Source of the DNA: Flavobacterium sp. 9R
Lineage (GTDB): Bacteria > Bacteroidota > Bacteroidia > Flavobacteriales > Flavobacteriaceae
Direction: 5' to 3'
DNA length: 64,000 nt
NCBI RefSeq assembly: GCF_902506345.1
Contig: NZ_LR733413.1
Location: 3,359,198 to 3,423,197 of the forward strand
Below, piece after piece: positions 54,692 through 64,000 of the stretch. The first letter of the stretch is position 1. Each line of letters starts with the position of its first letter. The position numbers were made by a program, and so were the translations under genes. The notes beneath the pieces were generated by a model, which did no database searches, was not told where the DNA came from, and saw only the letters and a list, made by a program, of their open reading frames with translations.

Positions 54692-57211
54692 ATGGCAAAG
54701 AATTTAGTAATAGTGGAGTCACCTGCAAAGGCCAAAACAATCGAAAAATTTCTAGGAAGTGAGTTTCAAGTAGAGTCAAGTTATGGGCATATTGCCGACT
54801 TGCCTTCAAAAGAAATAGGGGTAGATGTTGAAAATGGATTCAAACCCAAGTATGAAGTTTCCTCGGACAAAAAGGCTTTGGTGAGTAAACTAAGAACACT
54901 TTCTAAGAATGCCGAAATGGTTTGGTTAGCAAGCGATGAGGACCGCGAGGGAGAAGCCATTTCTTGGCACTTGGCGGAAGAATTAAAATTAGATGCTAAA
55001 AAAACCAAACGTATCGTTTTTCATGAAATTACTAAGAATGCTATTCTAAAAGCAATTGATAATCCTCGTGAGATTGACTATAATTTAGTGAATGCTCAAC
55101 AGGCTCGTCGTGTTTTGGACCGATTAGTAGGGTATGAGTTGTCTCCAGTACTTTGGAGAAAAATCAAAGGAGGGCTTTCTGCGGGACGTGTACAATCTGT
55201 TTCAGTTCGTTTGATTGTTGAACGTGAAAGAGAAATTCAGAATTTTACGCCAACAGCTAGTTATTCAGTTGTTGCCGAGTTTACCAACGAAGCAGGAAAA
55301 ACGGTCAAAGCAAAGTTGCCTAAAAATTTTGCCACGAAACAAGAAGCGCAAGATTTTTTAAATAAAAATACCAACTCCTTATATAAGGTTTCAGATTTAG
55401 AAACGAAACCAACTAAAAAATCACCTACTGCACCTTTTACGACTTCAACTTTACAACAAGAAGCGGCTCGTAAATTGTATTTGCCAGTTGGAATCACGAT
55501 GCAGTTAGCGCAACGTTTGTATGAGGCGGGATTGATTACTTATATGAGAACGGACAGTGTGAATTTGTCCAAAGAAGCGATGGAAGCGGCTCAAGCCGAA
55601 ATCATAAAGTCTTACGGAAAAGAATTTTCTAAGCCACGAACTTTTGCTAATAAAAGCAAAGGAGCACAAGAAGCACACGAGGCGATTCGTCCAACAGATA
55701 TGTCTTTGCATACCGTAAATGTAGATAGAGACCAAGCGCGTTTGTACGATTTGATTTGGAAAAGAACTTTGGCTTCTCAAATGAGTGATGCCGAATTAGA
55801 GCGTACCAATGTAAAAATTGAAGCGAATAATCACAGTGAGGTTTTTGTGGCTTCTGGAGAAGTGTTACTTTTTGAAGGGTTTCTAAAAGTATATTTAGAA
55901 GGACATGATGATGATGAGGAAGAGCAAGAAGGGATGTTGCCTGCTTTGAAAGTTAATGAGCCATTAGCCAACTCATTCATTACTGCAACAGAACGTTATT
56001 CTCGACCTTCTGCAAGATATACAGAGGCTTCTTTGGTGAAGAAATTAGAGGAACTTGGTATTGGTCGTCCGTCTACTTATGCGCCAACAATTTCTACGAT
56101 TATTAATAGAAATTATGTAGAAAAAGGAACACTAGAAGGGCAAGAGCGTAATTACACACAACTTACGCTTCAAGCTGGAAAAATAGCTGAAAAAGAATTA
56201 AAAGAAAATACAGGTTCTGATAAAGGAAAATTAGTACCTACAGATATTGGAACCATAGTAACCGATTTCTTGGTGAAAAATTTTGGTTCTATTTTGGATT
56301 ATAATTTTACTGCAAAAGTGGAGCAAGATTTCGATGAGATTGCTGAGGGCAACATCGAATGGGCTAAAATGATGCAAGAGTTCTACGATAAATTTCATCC
56401 TAATGTAAAAGATGTTGAGGCAAATGCTGATAGAGAAAGTGGAGAACGTATTTTAGGAACCGACCCCGCTTCAGGAAAGCCAGTTTCGGTTCGTTTGGGT
56501 AAGTTTGGACCAATGGCTCAAATAGGAGATGCTGAAGATGAAGACAAAAAGTTTGCTAGTTTGCGTAACGAACAAAATATCGGAAACATTACCTTAGAAG
56601 AAGCGCTGAATTTATTTTTATTACCAAAGAATTTAGGTACCTATAAAGGAGAAGAAGTTGAAGTAAGTAACGGACGTTTTGGACCTTATGTTCGTCACGG
56701 AGCAGTTTTTATTTCTTTGCCAAGAGGTGAAGACCCATTGGATGTTTCTTTGGTACGTGCGCAAGAATTAATTGATGAAAAAGCTTTAGCCGATGCGCCT
56801 ATTGCTGTTTATAAAGGAGAAAGTGTACAAAAAGGAACTGGAAGATTTGGACCTTTTATCAAATGGAATGGCATTTTTATAAATGTTTCGAAAAAATTTG
56901 ATTTTGATAATTTGTCTCAAGCGGATATTGAGTTTCTAATTGAGGATAAATTACAAAAGAATATTGATAAAGTCATTCACAATTGGGAAGACGAAGGAAT
57001 TTTAGTTGAGAAAGCACGCTGGGGACGTTCAGTTATTACTAAAGGTAAGATAAAAATCGAATTAAGTAAAGATGTTGATGCGTCGAAACTGACTTTAGCC
57101 GAAGTTCAGGAAATGATTGCAAAGAAAACACCTGCGAAAAAAGCTCCTGCAAAAAAGGCAACAGCAAAGAAATCTACACCTGCTAAAAAAGCAGTAGCTA
57201 AAAAAAAGTAA
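54692..57211 (+). CDS. topA: DNA topoisomerase I
   Basis: TopA relaxes negative supercoils by single-strand passage. The 839 residues comprise an N-terminal Toprim domain (VIVESPAKAKTIEKFLG; SDEDREGEAISWHL), the catalytic Y284 in YMRTDSVNLS, and a C-terminal region with three to four FGPYVRHG/FGPFIKWNG-type repeats in place of zinc-ribbon fingers. No CxxC zinc fingers are seen. The last 30 residues are a Lys/Ala/Pro tail of KKTPAKKAPAKK type, like histone H1 tails, likely to bind DNA. It is four bases before the arginase-fold gene. Confidence 0.96.
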   Translation: MAKNLVIVESPAKAKTIEKFLGSEFQVESSYGHIADLPSKEIGVDVENGFKPKYEVSSDKKALVSKLRTLSKNAEMVWLASDEDREGEAISWHLAEELKLDAKKTKRIVFHEITKNAILKAIDNPREIDYNLVNAQQARRVLDRLVGYELSPVLWRKIKGGLSAGRVQSVSVRLIVEREREIQNFTPTASYSVVAEFTNEAGKTVKAKLPKNFATKQEAQDFLNKNTNSLYKVSDLETKPTKKSPTAPFTTSTLQQEAARKLYLPVGITMQLAQRLYEAGLITYMRTDSVNLSKEAMEAAQAEIIKSYGKEFSKPRTFANKSKGAQEAHEAIRPTDMSLHTVNVDRDQARLYDLIWKRTLASQMSDAELERTNVKIEANNHSEVFVASGEVLLFEGFLKVYLEGHDDDEEEQEGMLPALKVNEPLANSFITATERYSRPSARYTEASLVKKLEELGIGRPSTYAPTISTIINRNYVEKGTLEGQERNYTQLTLQAGKIAEKELKENTGSDKGKLVPTDIGTIVTDFLVKNFGSILDYNFTAKVEQDFDEIAEGNIEWAKMMQEFYDKFHPNVKDVEANADRESGERILGTDPASGKPVSVRLGKFGPMAQIGDAEDEDKKFASLRNEQNIGNITLEEALNLFLLPKNLGTYKGEEVEVSNGRFGPYVRHGAVFISLPRGEDPLDVSLVRAQELIDEKALADAPIAVYKGESVQKGTGRFGPFIKWNGIFINVSKKFDFDNLSQADIEFLIEDKLQKNIDKVIHNWEDEGILVEKARWGRSVITKGKIKIELSKDVDASKLTLAEVQEMIAKKTPAKKAPAKKATAKKSTPAKKAVAKKK

Positions 57212-57214
57212 ACT

Positions 57215-58366
57215 ATGGAGTTTGATTTTCTTGTACCTATAGATAATGAAATCGTAGATTATAAAAACCAATTGTCTTCTCAGCACATTGGTGGTGTTAT
57301 GGCATTGCATACTGATGATGCGTTTCCTGATTTAAGTGAGGTTAAAATCGCTTTGATTGGAGTGCTTGAGAATAGAGGAGATGAAGGAGTAGCGACTGTT
57401 GTGGATTTAACTTCAGTTCGTAAGTCGCTCTATGGGTTGTTTGTGGGCAACTGGAAAATGGGAATCGCTGATTTGGGAGATATCTTAGCTGGTAATTCAA
57501 CAATGGATACTTATTTTGCTGTTAAAAAAGTAGTAGCTAGTTTGATTAAAAAAGGAATTGTTCCAATTGTTATTGGTGGTTCTCAAGACCTAACTTATGC
57601 GCTTTATAGAGCTTATGACGAGTTGGAACAAATGGTTAATTTGGTTGCGATAGATAATAAGTTTGATTTTGGTAAAGAAACGGATCGCTTATCAAGCACT
57701 TCGTATTTAACAAAAATGGTTATCGATTCTCCTAATAATCTATTTAACTATTGTAATATTGGTTATCAGACCTATTATAACTCTCAAGAAGAGATCGATA
57801 TTATAGAGAAATTATACTTTGATGCCTATAGATTAGGAGAAATTTCGAATAATATTGCGCTCGCAGAGCCTGTTTTTAGGGATGCTGATGTGGTAAGTTT
57901 AGATTTAACTTCTGTAAAGTCTTCAGATTCGGGAAATTTTAATATTTTCGCGCCGAATGGATTTAATGGTAAGGAGATATGTTCTTTGTCTCGATATGCA
58001 GGAATAAGTGATAAAGTATCTTTATTTGGAATATTCAATCATACGAGTACAGCTCAAGAGGCGGTTTTAATTGCGCAAATTATATGGTATTTTATTGAAG
58101 GTTATCAGTTTCGTTCAGGAGAGTATCCATTTGGAAGTAAAGATAATTACCTTAAGTATATTGTACCTTTAGAAGAAGAAGAGTTAGTGTTCTATAAAAG
58201 TAATAAAACGGACAGGTGGTGGATAGAAATTCCTTTTTTGACTAATGGGAATAATAAATTAAAAAGAAATACGTTGTTACCATGTTCTTATGAAGAGTAT
58301 TTGGCTGCTTGTAATCAAGAGTTGCCCGAGAGATGGTGGAAAGCACAGCGTAAAAACAGTGTTTAA
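57215..58366 (+). CDS. Arginase-fold protein with lost metal ligands
   Basis: The 383 residues match the ureohydrolase (arginase/formimidoylglutamase) fold, but the metal site is broken. The usual GGxHS reads GGSQD (H to Q124), DAHxD reads DNKFD (D147, H to K149, D151), and SxDxDxxDP reads SLDLTSV (D231, D to T233), so three of six ligands are gone. It is unlikely to hydrolyse guanidino substrates. The gene is four bases after topA and followed by gldKLMN, so it may serve a structural or regulatory role. Called an arginase-fold pseudoenzyme with good confidence; function unknown. Confidence 0.8.
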   Translation: MEFDFLVPIDNEIVDYKNQLSSQHIGGVMALHTDDAFPDLSEVKIALIGVLENRGDEGVATVVDLTSVRKSLYGLFVGNWKMGIADLGDILAGNSTMDTYFAVKKVVASLIKKGIVPIVIGGSQDLTYALYRAYDELEQMVNLVAIDNKFDFGKETDRLSSTSYLTKMVIDSPNNLFNYCNIGYQTYYNSQEEIDIIEKLYFDAYRLGEISNNIALAEPVFRDADVVSLDLTSVKSSDSGNFNIFAPNGFNGKEICSLSRYAGISDKVSLFGIFNHTSTAQEAVLIAQIIWYFIEGYQFRSGEYPFGSKDNYLKYIVPLEEEELVFYKSNKTDRWWIEIPFLTNGNNKLKRNTLLPCSYEEYLAACNQELPERWWKAQRKNSV

Positions 58367-58475
58367 AAGTAGTTAAAAAAAAAACGGATTTGTTACTTGT
58401 AAAAATTGTTTATTTAAAAAATAATAAATAGGTTTACAAACTTTAAAAGATGAATAGTTAACCCCCCAAATTTAT

Positions 58476-59876
58476 ATGAAGAAAATCATTGTGTTTACGG
58501 CTTTTTTGACTTTGTTAATAAGCTGTGGTAAATCAAGCGATAAAGGAGAATTAGTAGGTGTTAAAGGAGGTAAGTGGCACCCAGAAAAACCTTACGGAAT
58601 GACATTAGTTCCAGGAGGTTCTTTTATTATGGGTAAATCAGAGCATGATATTGCCGCTATTGACGATGCACCAACTAAAACCGTTACCGTACGTTCGTTT
58701 TATATGGACGAAACCGAAATTACGAATAGTGAATACCGTTCTTTCGTAGAATGGGTAAAAGATTCAACTATCAGAGTTCGATTAGCAATTCTTGCGGACA
58801 TGAATGGTCAAAAATCCTCTGGAGGCAAAGGTAAAAATACTGGAAGCATTGGAGATTTTGCTTTTAATGATTCCGATCCTACCAAGATGACTGCTTACGA
58901 TAAGTACATGTATGATAATTATTATAGTGTAGGTACTGAAAAAGATCCATACGCTACAAGAAAGTTGAACCGTAAGGTTAAGCTAATTAAGGATACAAAA
59001 AAATACCCAGATGAGTATTATGCTGAAGTAATGGACTCAATGTATTTACCAATAGACCAATCCTACAACGGTCTTAGAACAATTGATGTTAATAAATTGA
59101 AGTACAAATACACGTGGATGGATATCCAAGCTGCAGCAAAAGCTAAAAGTGGTTCAAGAAAAGATTTCATTAGAACAGAGGAGATTAGTGTGTATCCAGA
59201 TACAACTGTGTGGATTAAAGATTATGCTTATTCTTATAATGAGCCAATGCATAATGATTATTTTTGGCACAAAGCTTATGGAGAATATCCAGTAGTTGGT
59301 GTGAAATGGACTCAAGCAAAAGCATTTTGTGCTTGGAGAACTCAAAATAAAAACACGTATATTAAATCAAAACAAAAAGGACGTGATTTAATTAATTCTT
59401 TCCGTTTGCCTACAGAGGCTGAATGGGAGTACTCTGCAAGAGGTGGTCTGGAATCTGCAACTTACCCTTGGGGAGGCCCTTACACTAAAAACGATAGAGG
59501 TTGTTTCTTAGCCAACTTCAAACCAAGTCGTGGTGATTATGCTGCAGATAATGCATTGTATACTGTAGAAGCAAAATCATACGAGCCTAATGGATATAAT
59601 CTATACAATATGGCAGGTAATGTTTCTGAATGGACTAACGACGCTTACGATCCAAATGGATTTGAGTATGTTTCAACTATGAATCCAAATGTTTCTGATG
59701 CTTCTAACAAACGTAAAGTTGTTCGTGGAGGTTCTTGGAAAGATGTTGCTTATTTCTTGCAAGTAAGTACTAGAGATTTTGAATACGCTGACTCAGCAAG
59801 AAGTTTTATCGGATTTAGAACTGTTCAGGATTATATGGGTACTCAGGTTACAGGTACCACAAAAGGAAGAAAATAA
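58476..59876 (+). CDS. gldK: Type IX secretion lipoprotein GldK
   Basis: GldK is an outer-membrane lipoprotein that forms the periplasmic ring of the type IX secretion system with GldN. The 466 residues have a lipoprotein signal (LLISCGKSS, C17) and a large formylglycine-generating-enzyme-like (SUMF1) domain (about 40-455), with MTLVPGGSFIMG, LPTEAEWEYSARGG and VVRGGSWKDV. The catalytic Cys pair of true FGE enzymes is not evident. First gene of gldKLMN. Confidence 0.96.
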   Translation: MKKIIVFTAFLTLLISCGKSSDKGELVGVKGGKWHPEKPYGMTLVPGGSFIMGKSEHDIAAIDDAPTKTVTVRSFYMDETEITNSEYRSFVEWVKDSTIRVRLAILADMNGQKSSGGKGKNTGSIGDFAFNDSDPTKMTAYDKYMYDNYYSVGTEKDPYATRKLNRKVKLIKDTKKYPDEYYAEVMDSMYLPIDQSYNGLRTIDVNKLKYKYTWMDIQAAAKAKSGSRKDFIRTEEISVYPDTTVWIKDYAYSYNEPMHNDYFWHKAYGEYPVVGVKWTQAKAFCAWRTQNKNTYIKSKQKGRDLINSFRLPTEAEWEYSARGGLESATYPWGGPYTKNDRGCFLANFKPSRGDYAADNALYTVEAKSYEPNGYNLYNMAGNVSEWTNDAYDPNGFEYVSTMNPNVSDASNKRKVVRGGSWKDVAYFLQVSTRDFEYADSARSFIGFRTVQDYMGTQVTGTTKGRK

Positions 59877-59923
59877 ATTAAACCAAATCTAAATATTTTA
59901 AATTAACCTAAAAACAAATTATT

Positions 59924-60568
59924 ATGGCATTATTAAGCAAAAAAACAATGAATTTCGCTTACGGTATGGGAGCGGCAGTAGTTATTATCGGAGCATTATT
60001 CAAAATTACTCACTTTGAATTAGGACCATTAACAGGAACATTAATGTTATCTATTGGTCTTTTGGTTGAGGCGGCAATTTTTGCTTTATCTGCATTCGAA
60101 CCTGTTGAAGACGAATTGGACTGGACTTTAGTTTATCCAGAATTAGCTAATGGTCAAGCTAAATCTCAAGTTAAAAAAGAAGAGAAAGTTGATGCTCAAG
60201 GGATTTTATCTCAAAAATTAGATGCAATGTTGAAAGAAGCTAAAATTGACTCTGAGTTGATGTCAAGCTTAGGGAATAGTATCAAAAACTTTGAAGGAGC
60301 TGCTAAAGCAATTTCTCCAACAGTTGATTCTATTGCTTCTACAAAAAAATACAGCGAAGAGTTATCTATGGCTGCTGCTCAAATGGAATCATTAAATAGT
60401 TTATACAAAGTTCAATTAGAAAGTGCTTCAAGAAACGCTGAAGCTAATAAAGAAATCGCTGAAAATGCTGGTAAATTGAAAGAGCAAATGGCTTCAATGA
60501 CAGCAAATATTGCTTCATTAAACAGTGTTTATGGAGGAATGCTTTCTGCAATGAACAACAAAGGATAA
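59924..60568 (+). CDS. gldL: Type IX secretion motor protein GldL
   Basis: GldL is the inner-membrane proton channel of the T9SS motor, which also drives gliding. The 214 residues have two transmembrane helices (about 6-27 and 33-55, the first with K23 in GALFKITHF and the second with E46) and a cytoplasmic coiled-coil tail (about 85-214). The membrane Lys and Glu are the kind of residues used for proton transport. It lies 47 bases after gldK. Confidence 0.96.
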   Translation: MALLSKKTMNFAYGMGAAVVIIGALFKITHFELGPLTGTLMLSIGLLVEAAIFALSAFEPVEDELDWTLVYPELANGQAKSQVKKEEKVDAQGILSQKLDAMLKEAKIDSELMSSLGNSIKNFEGAAKAISPTVDSIASTKKYSEELSMAAAQMESLNSLYKVQLESASRNAEANKEIAENAGKLKEQMASMTANIASLNSVYGGMLSAMNNKG

Positions 60569-60617
60569 TTAGTTTTTGACTAAAATTATTATTTATTAAA
60601 CTAATTATTTAGAAAAA

Positions 60618-62165
60618 ATGGCAGGAGGAAAATTAACCCCTAGACAGAAGATGATTAACCTAATGTACTTGGTTTTCATCGCAATGTTAGCAATGAATAT
60701 GTCCAAAGAAGTTTTATCGGCTTTTGGATTGATGAATGAAAAATTTGAAAATGCAAACGCTGCTTCTACACAAAACAATCAAGCTTTATTGATGTCTTTA
60801 GACACGAAGGCTGCTGAAGCAAAAGGAGACTTCGTTGCAGCTGCAGCTACAGCTCACAAAGTAGAAGTAATTACAAAAGAATTTGACGCTTACATCGCTA
60901 CTTTAAAAACTGATGTTCTTAAAGGTTTTACTGTAGATACAGAAACAGGCAAATTACCATATGAAAATATGGACAAAGGTGACAACATTGATAACTGGTT
61001 TATTGGTGAAGGATACACTAAAAAAGGAAATGAAATTATTGCTAAAATTGAAAAGTATAAATCAGATATCAAAGCTGCTTTAGGTGGTGATAAAAAATAT
61101 GCTGCAATTGCTAAAGAAGTTGATGCAAAGTTTGATTTAAGTGAGGTTAAAGATAAAGATGGTAATAAAATAAAATACCTATCATATCATTTTAAAGGTT
61201 TTCCAGCTGTAGCTTCTGTTGCAAAATTATCAGCTTGGCAAAATGATGTTAAAAAAGTAGAGGGTGATGTTTACAATTCTGCATTAGGAAAAGCAGCTGT
61301 TGAAGCAGCTTCTTACAGTAACTATCAAGGTGTTGTTGTATTAGATAAGAATGCTTATTTTCAAGGTGAAAAGGTAACTGGTAAAGTAGTTTTAGGTCGT
61401 TATGACGAAAACACTAAACCAACTTCCTTTAACTTAAATGGAAGACCAGGTAATATCGTTAATGGACAAGCAAAAGTTGATATTACAGCTGGTGGAGTTG
61501 GAGAGCAAAATATTAACGGTCAATTTACATTCTTGGAAGACGGTAAAACAATTCCTGTGAAATTTGAAGGTAAATATGTAGTGGTACCAAGACCTAATTC
61601 TGCGACTATTTCTGCAGATAAGATGAATGTAGTGTATCGTGGAGTAGTTAATCCAATGTCTATCTCTTTTGCAGGTATTTCTGATAAAGATGTAGTAGCT
61701 TCTGCTCCAGGTTTAACAAAAGTTGGAAACGGTAAATACAACATGAGTCCAGGTACAGGTACTGAGGTCGTTATTAATGTTACTGGAAAAATGTCTGATG
61801 GTAAAATGGCATCAGATAAGAAAGTGTATAGAATTAAAGGTATTCCTGGTCCAGCAGGTACTATTAGAGGTGAAATGGGTGTTGTAAAAGGACCTAAATC
61901 AAATCTACAAGTTGCTACAATAGGTGCTAAATTAGTTGATTTTGATTTTGAAGTAGGTTTGGATGTTGTTGGATTTAACTTCAAAATTGCAGGTCAACCT
62001 ACAGTTGTAGTTTCAGGTAACCGTTTAAATTCACAGTGTATTACTGCTTTGTCAAAAGCAGGAAGAGGAGATCAAGTTACGATTTCTGAAATTAAAACTA
62101 AATTAGTTGGTGCTGGTAGTTATTTATTACCAAGAACAGCTCCAGTAATTTACGAAATACAATAA
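60618..62165 (+). CDS. gldM: Type IX secretion motor protein GldM
   Basis: GldM forms a long periplasmic shaft that couples GldL to the GldKN ring. The 515 residues have one transmembrane helix (about 13-33, INLMYLVFIAMLAMNMSKEVL) and four periplasmic domains in a row, beginning with a helical bundle (about 40-220), then beta domains (about 225-515). Length and motifs are standard. Confidence 0.97.
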   Translation: MAGGKLTPRQKMINLMYLVFIAMLAMNMSKEVLSAFGLMNEKFENANAASTQNNQALLMSLDTKAAEAKGDFVAAAATAHKVEVITKEFDAYIATLKTDVLKGFTVDTETGKLPYENMDKGDNIDNWFIGEGYTKKGNEIIAKIEKYKSDIKAALGGDKKYAAIAKEVDAKFDLSEVKDKDGNKIKYLSYHFKGFPAVASVAKLSAWQNDVKKVEGDVYNSALGKAAVEAASYSNYQGVVVLDKNAYFQGEKVTGKVVLGRYDENTKPTSFNLNGRPGNIVNGQAKVDITAGGVGEQNINGQFTFLEDGKTIPVKFEGKYVVVPRPNSATISADKMNVVYRGVVNPMSISFAGISDKDVVASAPGLTKVGNGKYNMSPGTGTEVVINVTGKMSDGKMASDKKVYRIKGIPGPAGTIRGEMGVVKGPKSNLQVATIGAKLVDFDFEVGLDVVGFNFKIAGQPTVVVSGNRLNSQCITALSKAGRGDQVTISEIKTKLVGAGSYLLPRTAPVIYEIQ

Positions 62166-62208
62166 TAGTACGTTTGTAAAAACTACTCCAATATTTTATA
62201 AGGACACC

Positions 62209-63201
62209 ATGATGAATGTAAGATTTTTTTTAGTAGCTATTGTCACTGTATTAGGTAGTGTAGCTGGGTTTTCACAATCCAATCTTTTGAATGCCAAAAA
62301 GCCTAGTGAAATTGGACTTAAGACTGCAGCTCAACTTATTTCAGATAATGACAAACCATTAGCTTATGGGTATGTTCATGATAGAGATATCCTGATGGGA
62401 AAAACAACTTGGGAAATAATTGATTTAAGTGAAAAAATCAATTTCCCTCTTTATTTCCCTATTGATACTGCTAACATTGGACACGATAGACGTTCATTGT
62501 ACGATGTTTTAACAAAAGCGATGAAGTCAGGTAAGATTACCGAAGTGTATACAGACAGTTATTTTAATACTAAAAAATCGCTTAAAGATATACAAGGTTC
62601 TTTATCTCGTATTGATACAACTGATGCTGGTAGAGAATTGATAAATCAAGACCCAGATGCATACAGATCTAGAGTAGTAAAGAAAAAAGTTGTTACTGGT
62701 ACTGGTAAAAAGAAAACAGTTACTTATGTTGATGAGACAGTTGGACCAACGAAGAGTATTCCTGAGGAGTATATCTTGAAACAAGATTTATCTGCACAAG
62801 ATGTTAGTCAATATAAGATTAAAGGTTTTTGGTATTTTGATAAACGTCAGAGTGAGTTAAAGTACCGTTTACTTGGAATATGTCCAGTAACTCCTGATGT
62901 TTACACAATGAACAGTGAGGAAAAAGATTATATTGAATTGTTCTGGGTGTTTTTCCCAGCATCAAGAGAGGTTTTGCATGAAGCAAAAACTTTTAATGAG
63001 AAGAATTCTTCAATGCCAATTTCTTTCGATCAAATCTTGAATTCAAGACGTTTTAATGCAGTTGTATATAAAGAGGAAAACATCTACGGAGACCGTGCGG
63101 TTGAAGATTATATGAAAGATAATTCCCAAAATCAGCTTATTGAATCGGAAAGAATTAAAGAGAAGATTCGTAATTTCGAACAAGATATGTGGAACTATTA
63201 A
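62209..63201 (+). CDS. gldN: Type IX secretion protein GldN
   Basis: GldN is the soluble periplasmic partner of GldK in the T9SS ring. The 330 residues have a signal peptide (about 1-23, ending VAGFSQ) and the typical DRDILMGKTTWEIIDLSEKINFPLYFP core (in two parts). The start is ATGATG; an AAGGA-like site precedes it. Followed by a terminator that closes gldKLMN; a second paralogue (gldO) is not present here. Confidence 0.96.
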   Translation: MMNVRFFLVAIVTVLGSVAGFSQSNLLNAKKPSEIGLKTAAQLISDNDKPLAYGYVHDRDILMGKTTWEIIDLSEKINFPLYFPIDTANIGHDRRSLYDVLTKAMKSGKITEVYTDSYFNTKKSLKDIQGSLSRIDTTDAGRELINQDPDAYRSRVVKKKVVTGTGKKKTVTYVDETVGPTKSIPEEYILKQDLSAQDVSQYKIKGFWYFDKRQSELKYRLLGICPVTPDVYTMNSEEKDYIELFWVFFPASREVLHEAKTFNEKNSSMPISFDQILNSRRFNAVVYKEENIYGDRAVEDYMKDNSQNQLIESERIKEKIRNFEQDMWNY

Positions 63202-63218
63202 TTGATGTAGTTCATTAT

Positions 63219-63252
63219 AGAAAAAACTCTTACTTTTAGTAAGAGTTTTTTG
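63219..63252 (+). terminator. Terminator of gldKLMN
   Basis: AAAAACTCTTAC (63222-63233) and GTAAGAGTTTTT (63239-63250) form a 12-base stem followed by T residues. Confidence 0.92.
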
Positions 63253-63279
63253 TTTTTAATCTTATTAAATTTTTATAGT

Positions 63280-64000
63280 ATGATTGATTATTTGATTGTT
63301 GGTGCTGGTTTAGCTGGGATTTCCTTTGCTGATTTAGCTTTGAATAACAATAAAAAAGTTGTTGTTTTTGAAAACAATTCTCAAAATTCATCTCGTATAG
63401 CTGGAGGTTTGTACAACCCAGTTATCCTTAAGCGTTTTACAGAAGTATGGGATGCTAGTAGTCAATTGTGCGATATGGATGACTTTTATAATTCATTGAG
63501 GAATAAGTTTTCTGTTGATTTTGATAACAAGCTCCCTATATATCGAAAGTTTTTCTCTATTGAAGAACAAAACAATTGGTTTTTGGCTTCTGATAAAAAA
63601 GGATTGGCTCCCTTTTTATCAACTACCTTAAATTTTGATAAGTTTAATGGTATTGATGCTCCTTTTGGTTATGGTGAGGTTCTTAAAACGGGCTATGTGG
63701 ATACCTCTCTTTTATTGAAACATTATCGTGGGTATTTACTTAGTCGTTCTTTATTGTTTGAAAAAGAGTTCAAGTATGATGATATTGTTTTTTTAGAGGA
63801 AGGGATTACGTACAATGGCATTAAAGCAAAGCATGTAATCTTTTCTGAGGGTTTTGGACTGCATCAAAATCCCTACTTTAATTTTTTACCACTAGATGGA
63901 ACAAAAGGAGAATTATTCATTATCAAAGCTCCTAATCTCAGTATTGATGTAATCGTAAATACAAGCGTATTTATTTTACCTCTTGGAGATGGTCTTTTTA
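63280..64000 (+). CDS. FAD-dependent oxidoreductase, cut by window edge
   Basis: The reading frame opens with an ATG at 63280 and stays open to the window edge (240 codons). The N-terminal MIDYLIVGAGLAGISFADLAL (first part) is a Rossmann FAD-binding motif GxGxxG, followed by VVVFENNS with the ribose-binding acidic residue and SSRIAGGLYNP, typical of DadA/glycine-oxidase-like proteins. The substrate is unknown. It is 28 bases after the gldN terminator and so separately transcribed. Confidence 0.88.
   Translation, partial: MIDYLIVGAGLAGISFADLALNNNKKVVVFENNSQNSSRIAGGLYNPVILKRFTEVWDASSQLCDMDDFYNSLRNKFSVDFDNKLPIYRKFFSIEEQNNWFLASDKKGLAPFLSTTLNFDKFNGIDAPFGYGEVLKTGYVDTSLLLKHYRGYLLSRSLLFEKEFKYDDIVFLEEGITYNGIKAKHVIFSEGFGLHQNPYFNFLPLDGTKGELFIIKAPNLSIDVIVNTSVFILPLGDGLF

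Noticed and set aside
57215..58366. Annotation as a working formimidoylglutamase or arginase
   Set aside because: Three of six metal ligands are replaced, so the fold can be claimed but not the activity.

Overview
The window is a chromosomal stretch of a member of the Flavobacteriia, most likely Flavobacterium or a close relative. The evidence is: AT-rich DNA; promoters of the Bacteroidota type (TTG, 17-23 bases, TAnnTTTG) with few Shine-Dalgarno sequences; gliding/type IX secretion genes (gldB, gldC, gldK, gldL, gldM, gldN); a flavobacterial-type exosortase (XrtF); a short primary sigma factor; and a DnaG whose zinc ligands are all replaced. No insertion sequence, prophage, integrase or CRISPR array is visible. 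The content is almost entirely core genome, so the most interesting signals are family-level oddities and non-coding elements.

Layout. 1-5,100: the start of an exported protein on the minus strand, rlmN, a polyprenyl diphosphate synthase, then an ECF sigma / membrane-anchored partner / outer-membrane barrel operon with a likely self-recognised ECF promoter. 5,100-5,700: a gene-free mosaic of inverted and direct repeats. 5,721-12,234: dnaG, an orphan LuxR-type regulator, nadE, gldBC, engB and an alpha/beta hydrolase. 12,514-28,442: the division and cell wall (dcw) cluster mraZ-rsmH-ftsL-ftsI-murE-mraY-murD-ftsW-murG-murC-ftsQ-ftsA-ftsZ, headed by helically phased MraZ-box-like repeats and closed by a strong terminator. 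28,500-32,900: a YqeY-like protein, tRNA-Arg(TCG), an M90 peptidase, a CBS protein, rpe, rpoD and a small membrane protein.

33,000-41,400: a TPR-histidine kinase/LytTR pair with an unknown upstream protein, pnp (with an unusual leader hairpin) and rpsO, a MORN/TonB_C protein, a GAF-type methionine sulfoxide reductase, and xrtF with its partner. 41,450-47,530: an ATP-cone/PD-(D/E)XK nuclease beside a beta-CASP metallo-beta-lactamase nuclease, then a Cys-rich exported protein, a TonB-dependent receptor and an HMA protein that look like one metal (probably copper) handling locus, then a DedA protein. 47,666-54,376 (minus strand): groL, groS, secG, a TPR protein, lptE, a receiver-less sigma-54 activator and miaB. 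54,692-64,000: topA, an arginase-fold protein that has lost metal ligands, the type IX secretion core gldKLMN, and the start of an FAD-dependent oxidoreductase.

Best candidates for something new: the ATP-cone nuclease plus MBL nuclease pair; the degenerate arginase-fold protein between topA and gldK; the pnp leader hairpin with a G-poor ACAAC-rich loop; the zinc-less primase; and the FtsZ whose conserved C-terminal peptide is internal. All functional claims come from motif reading; no database search was run.
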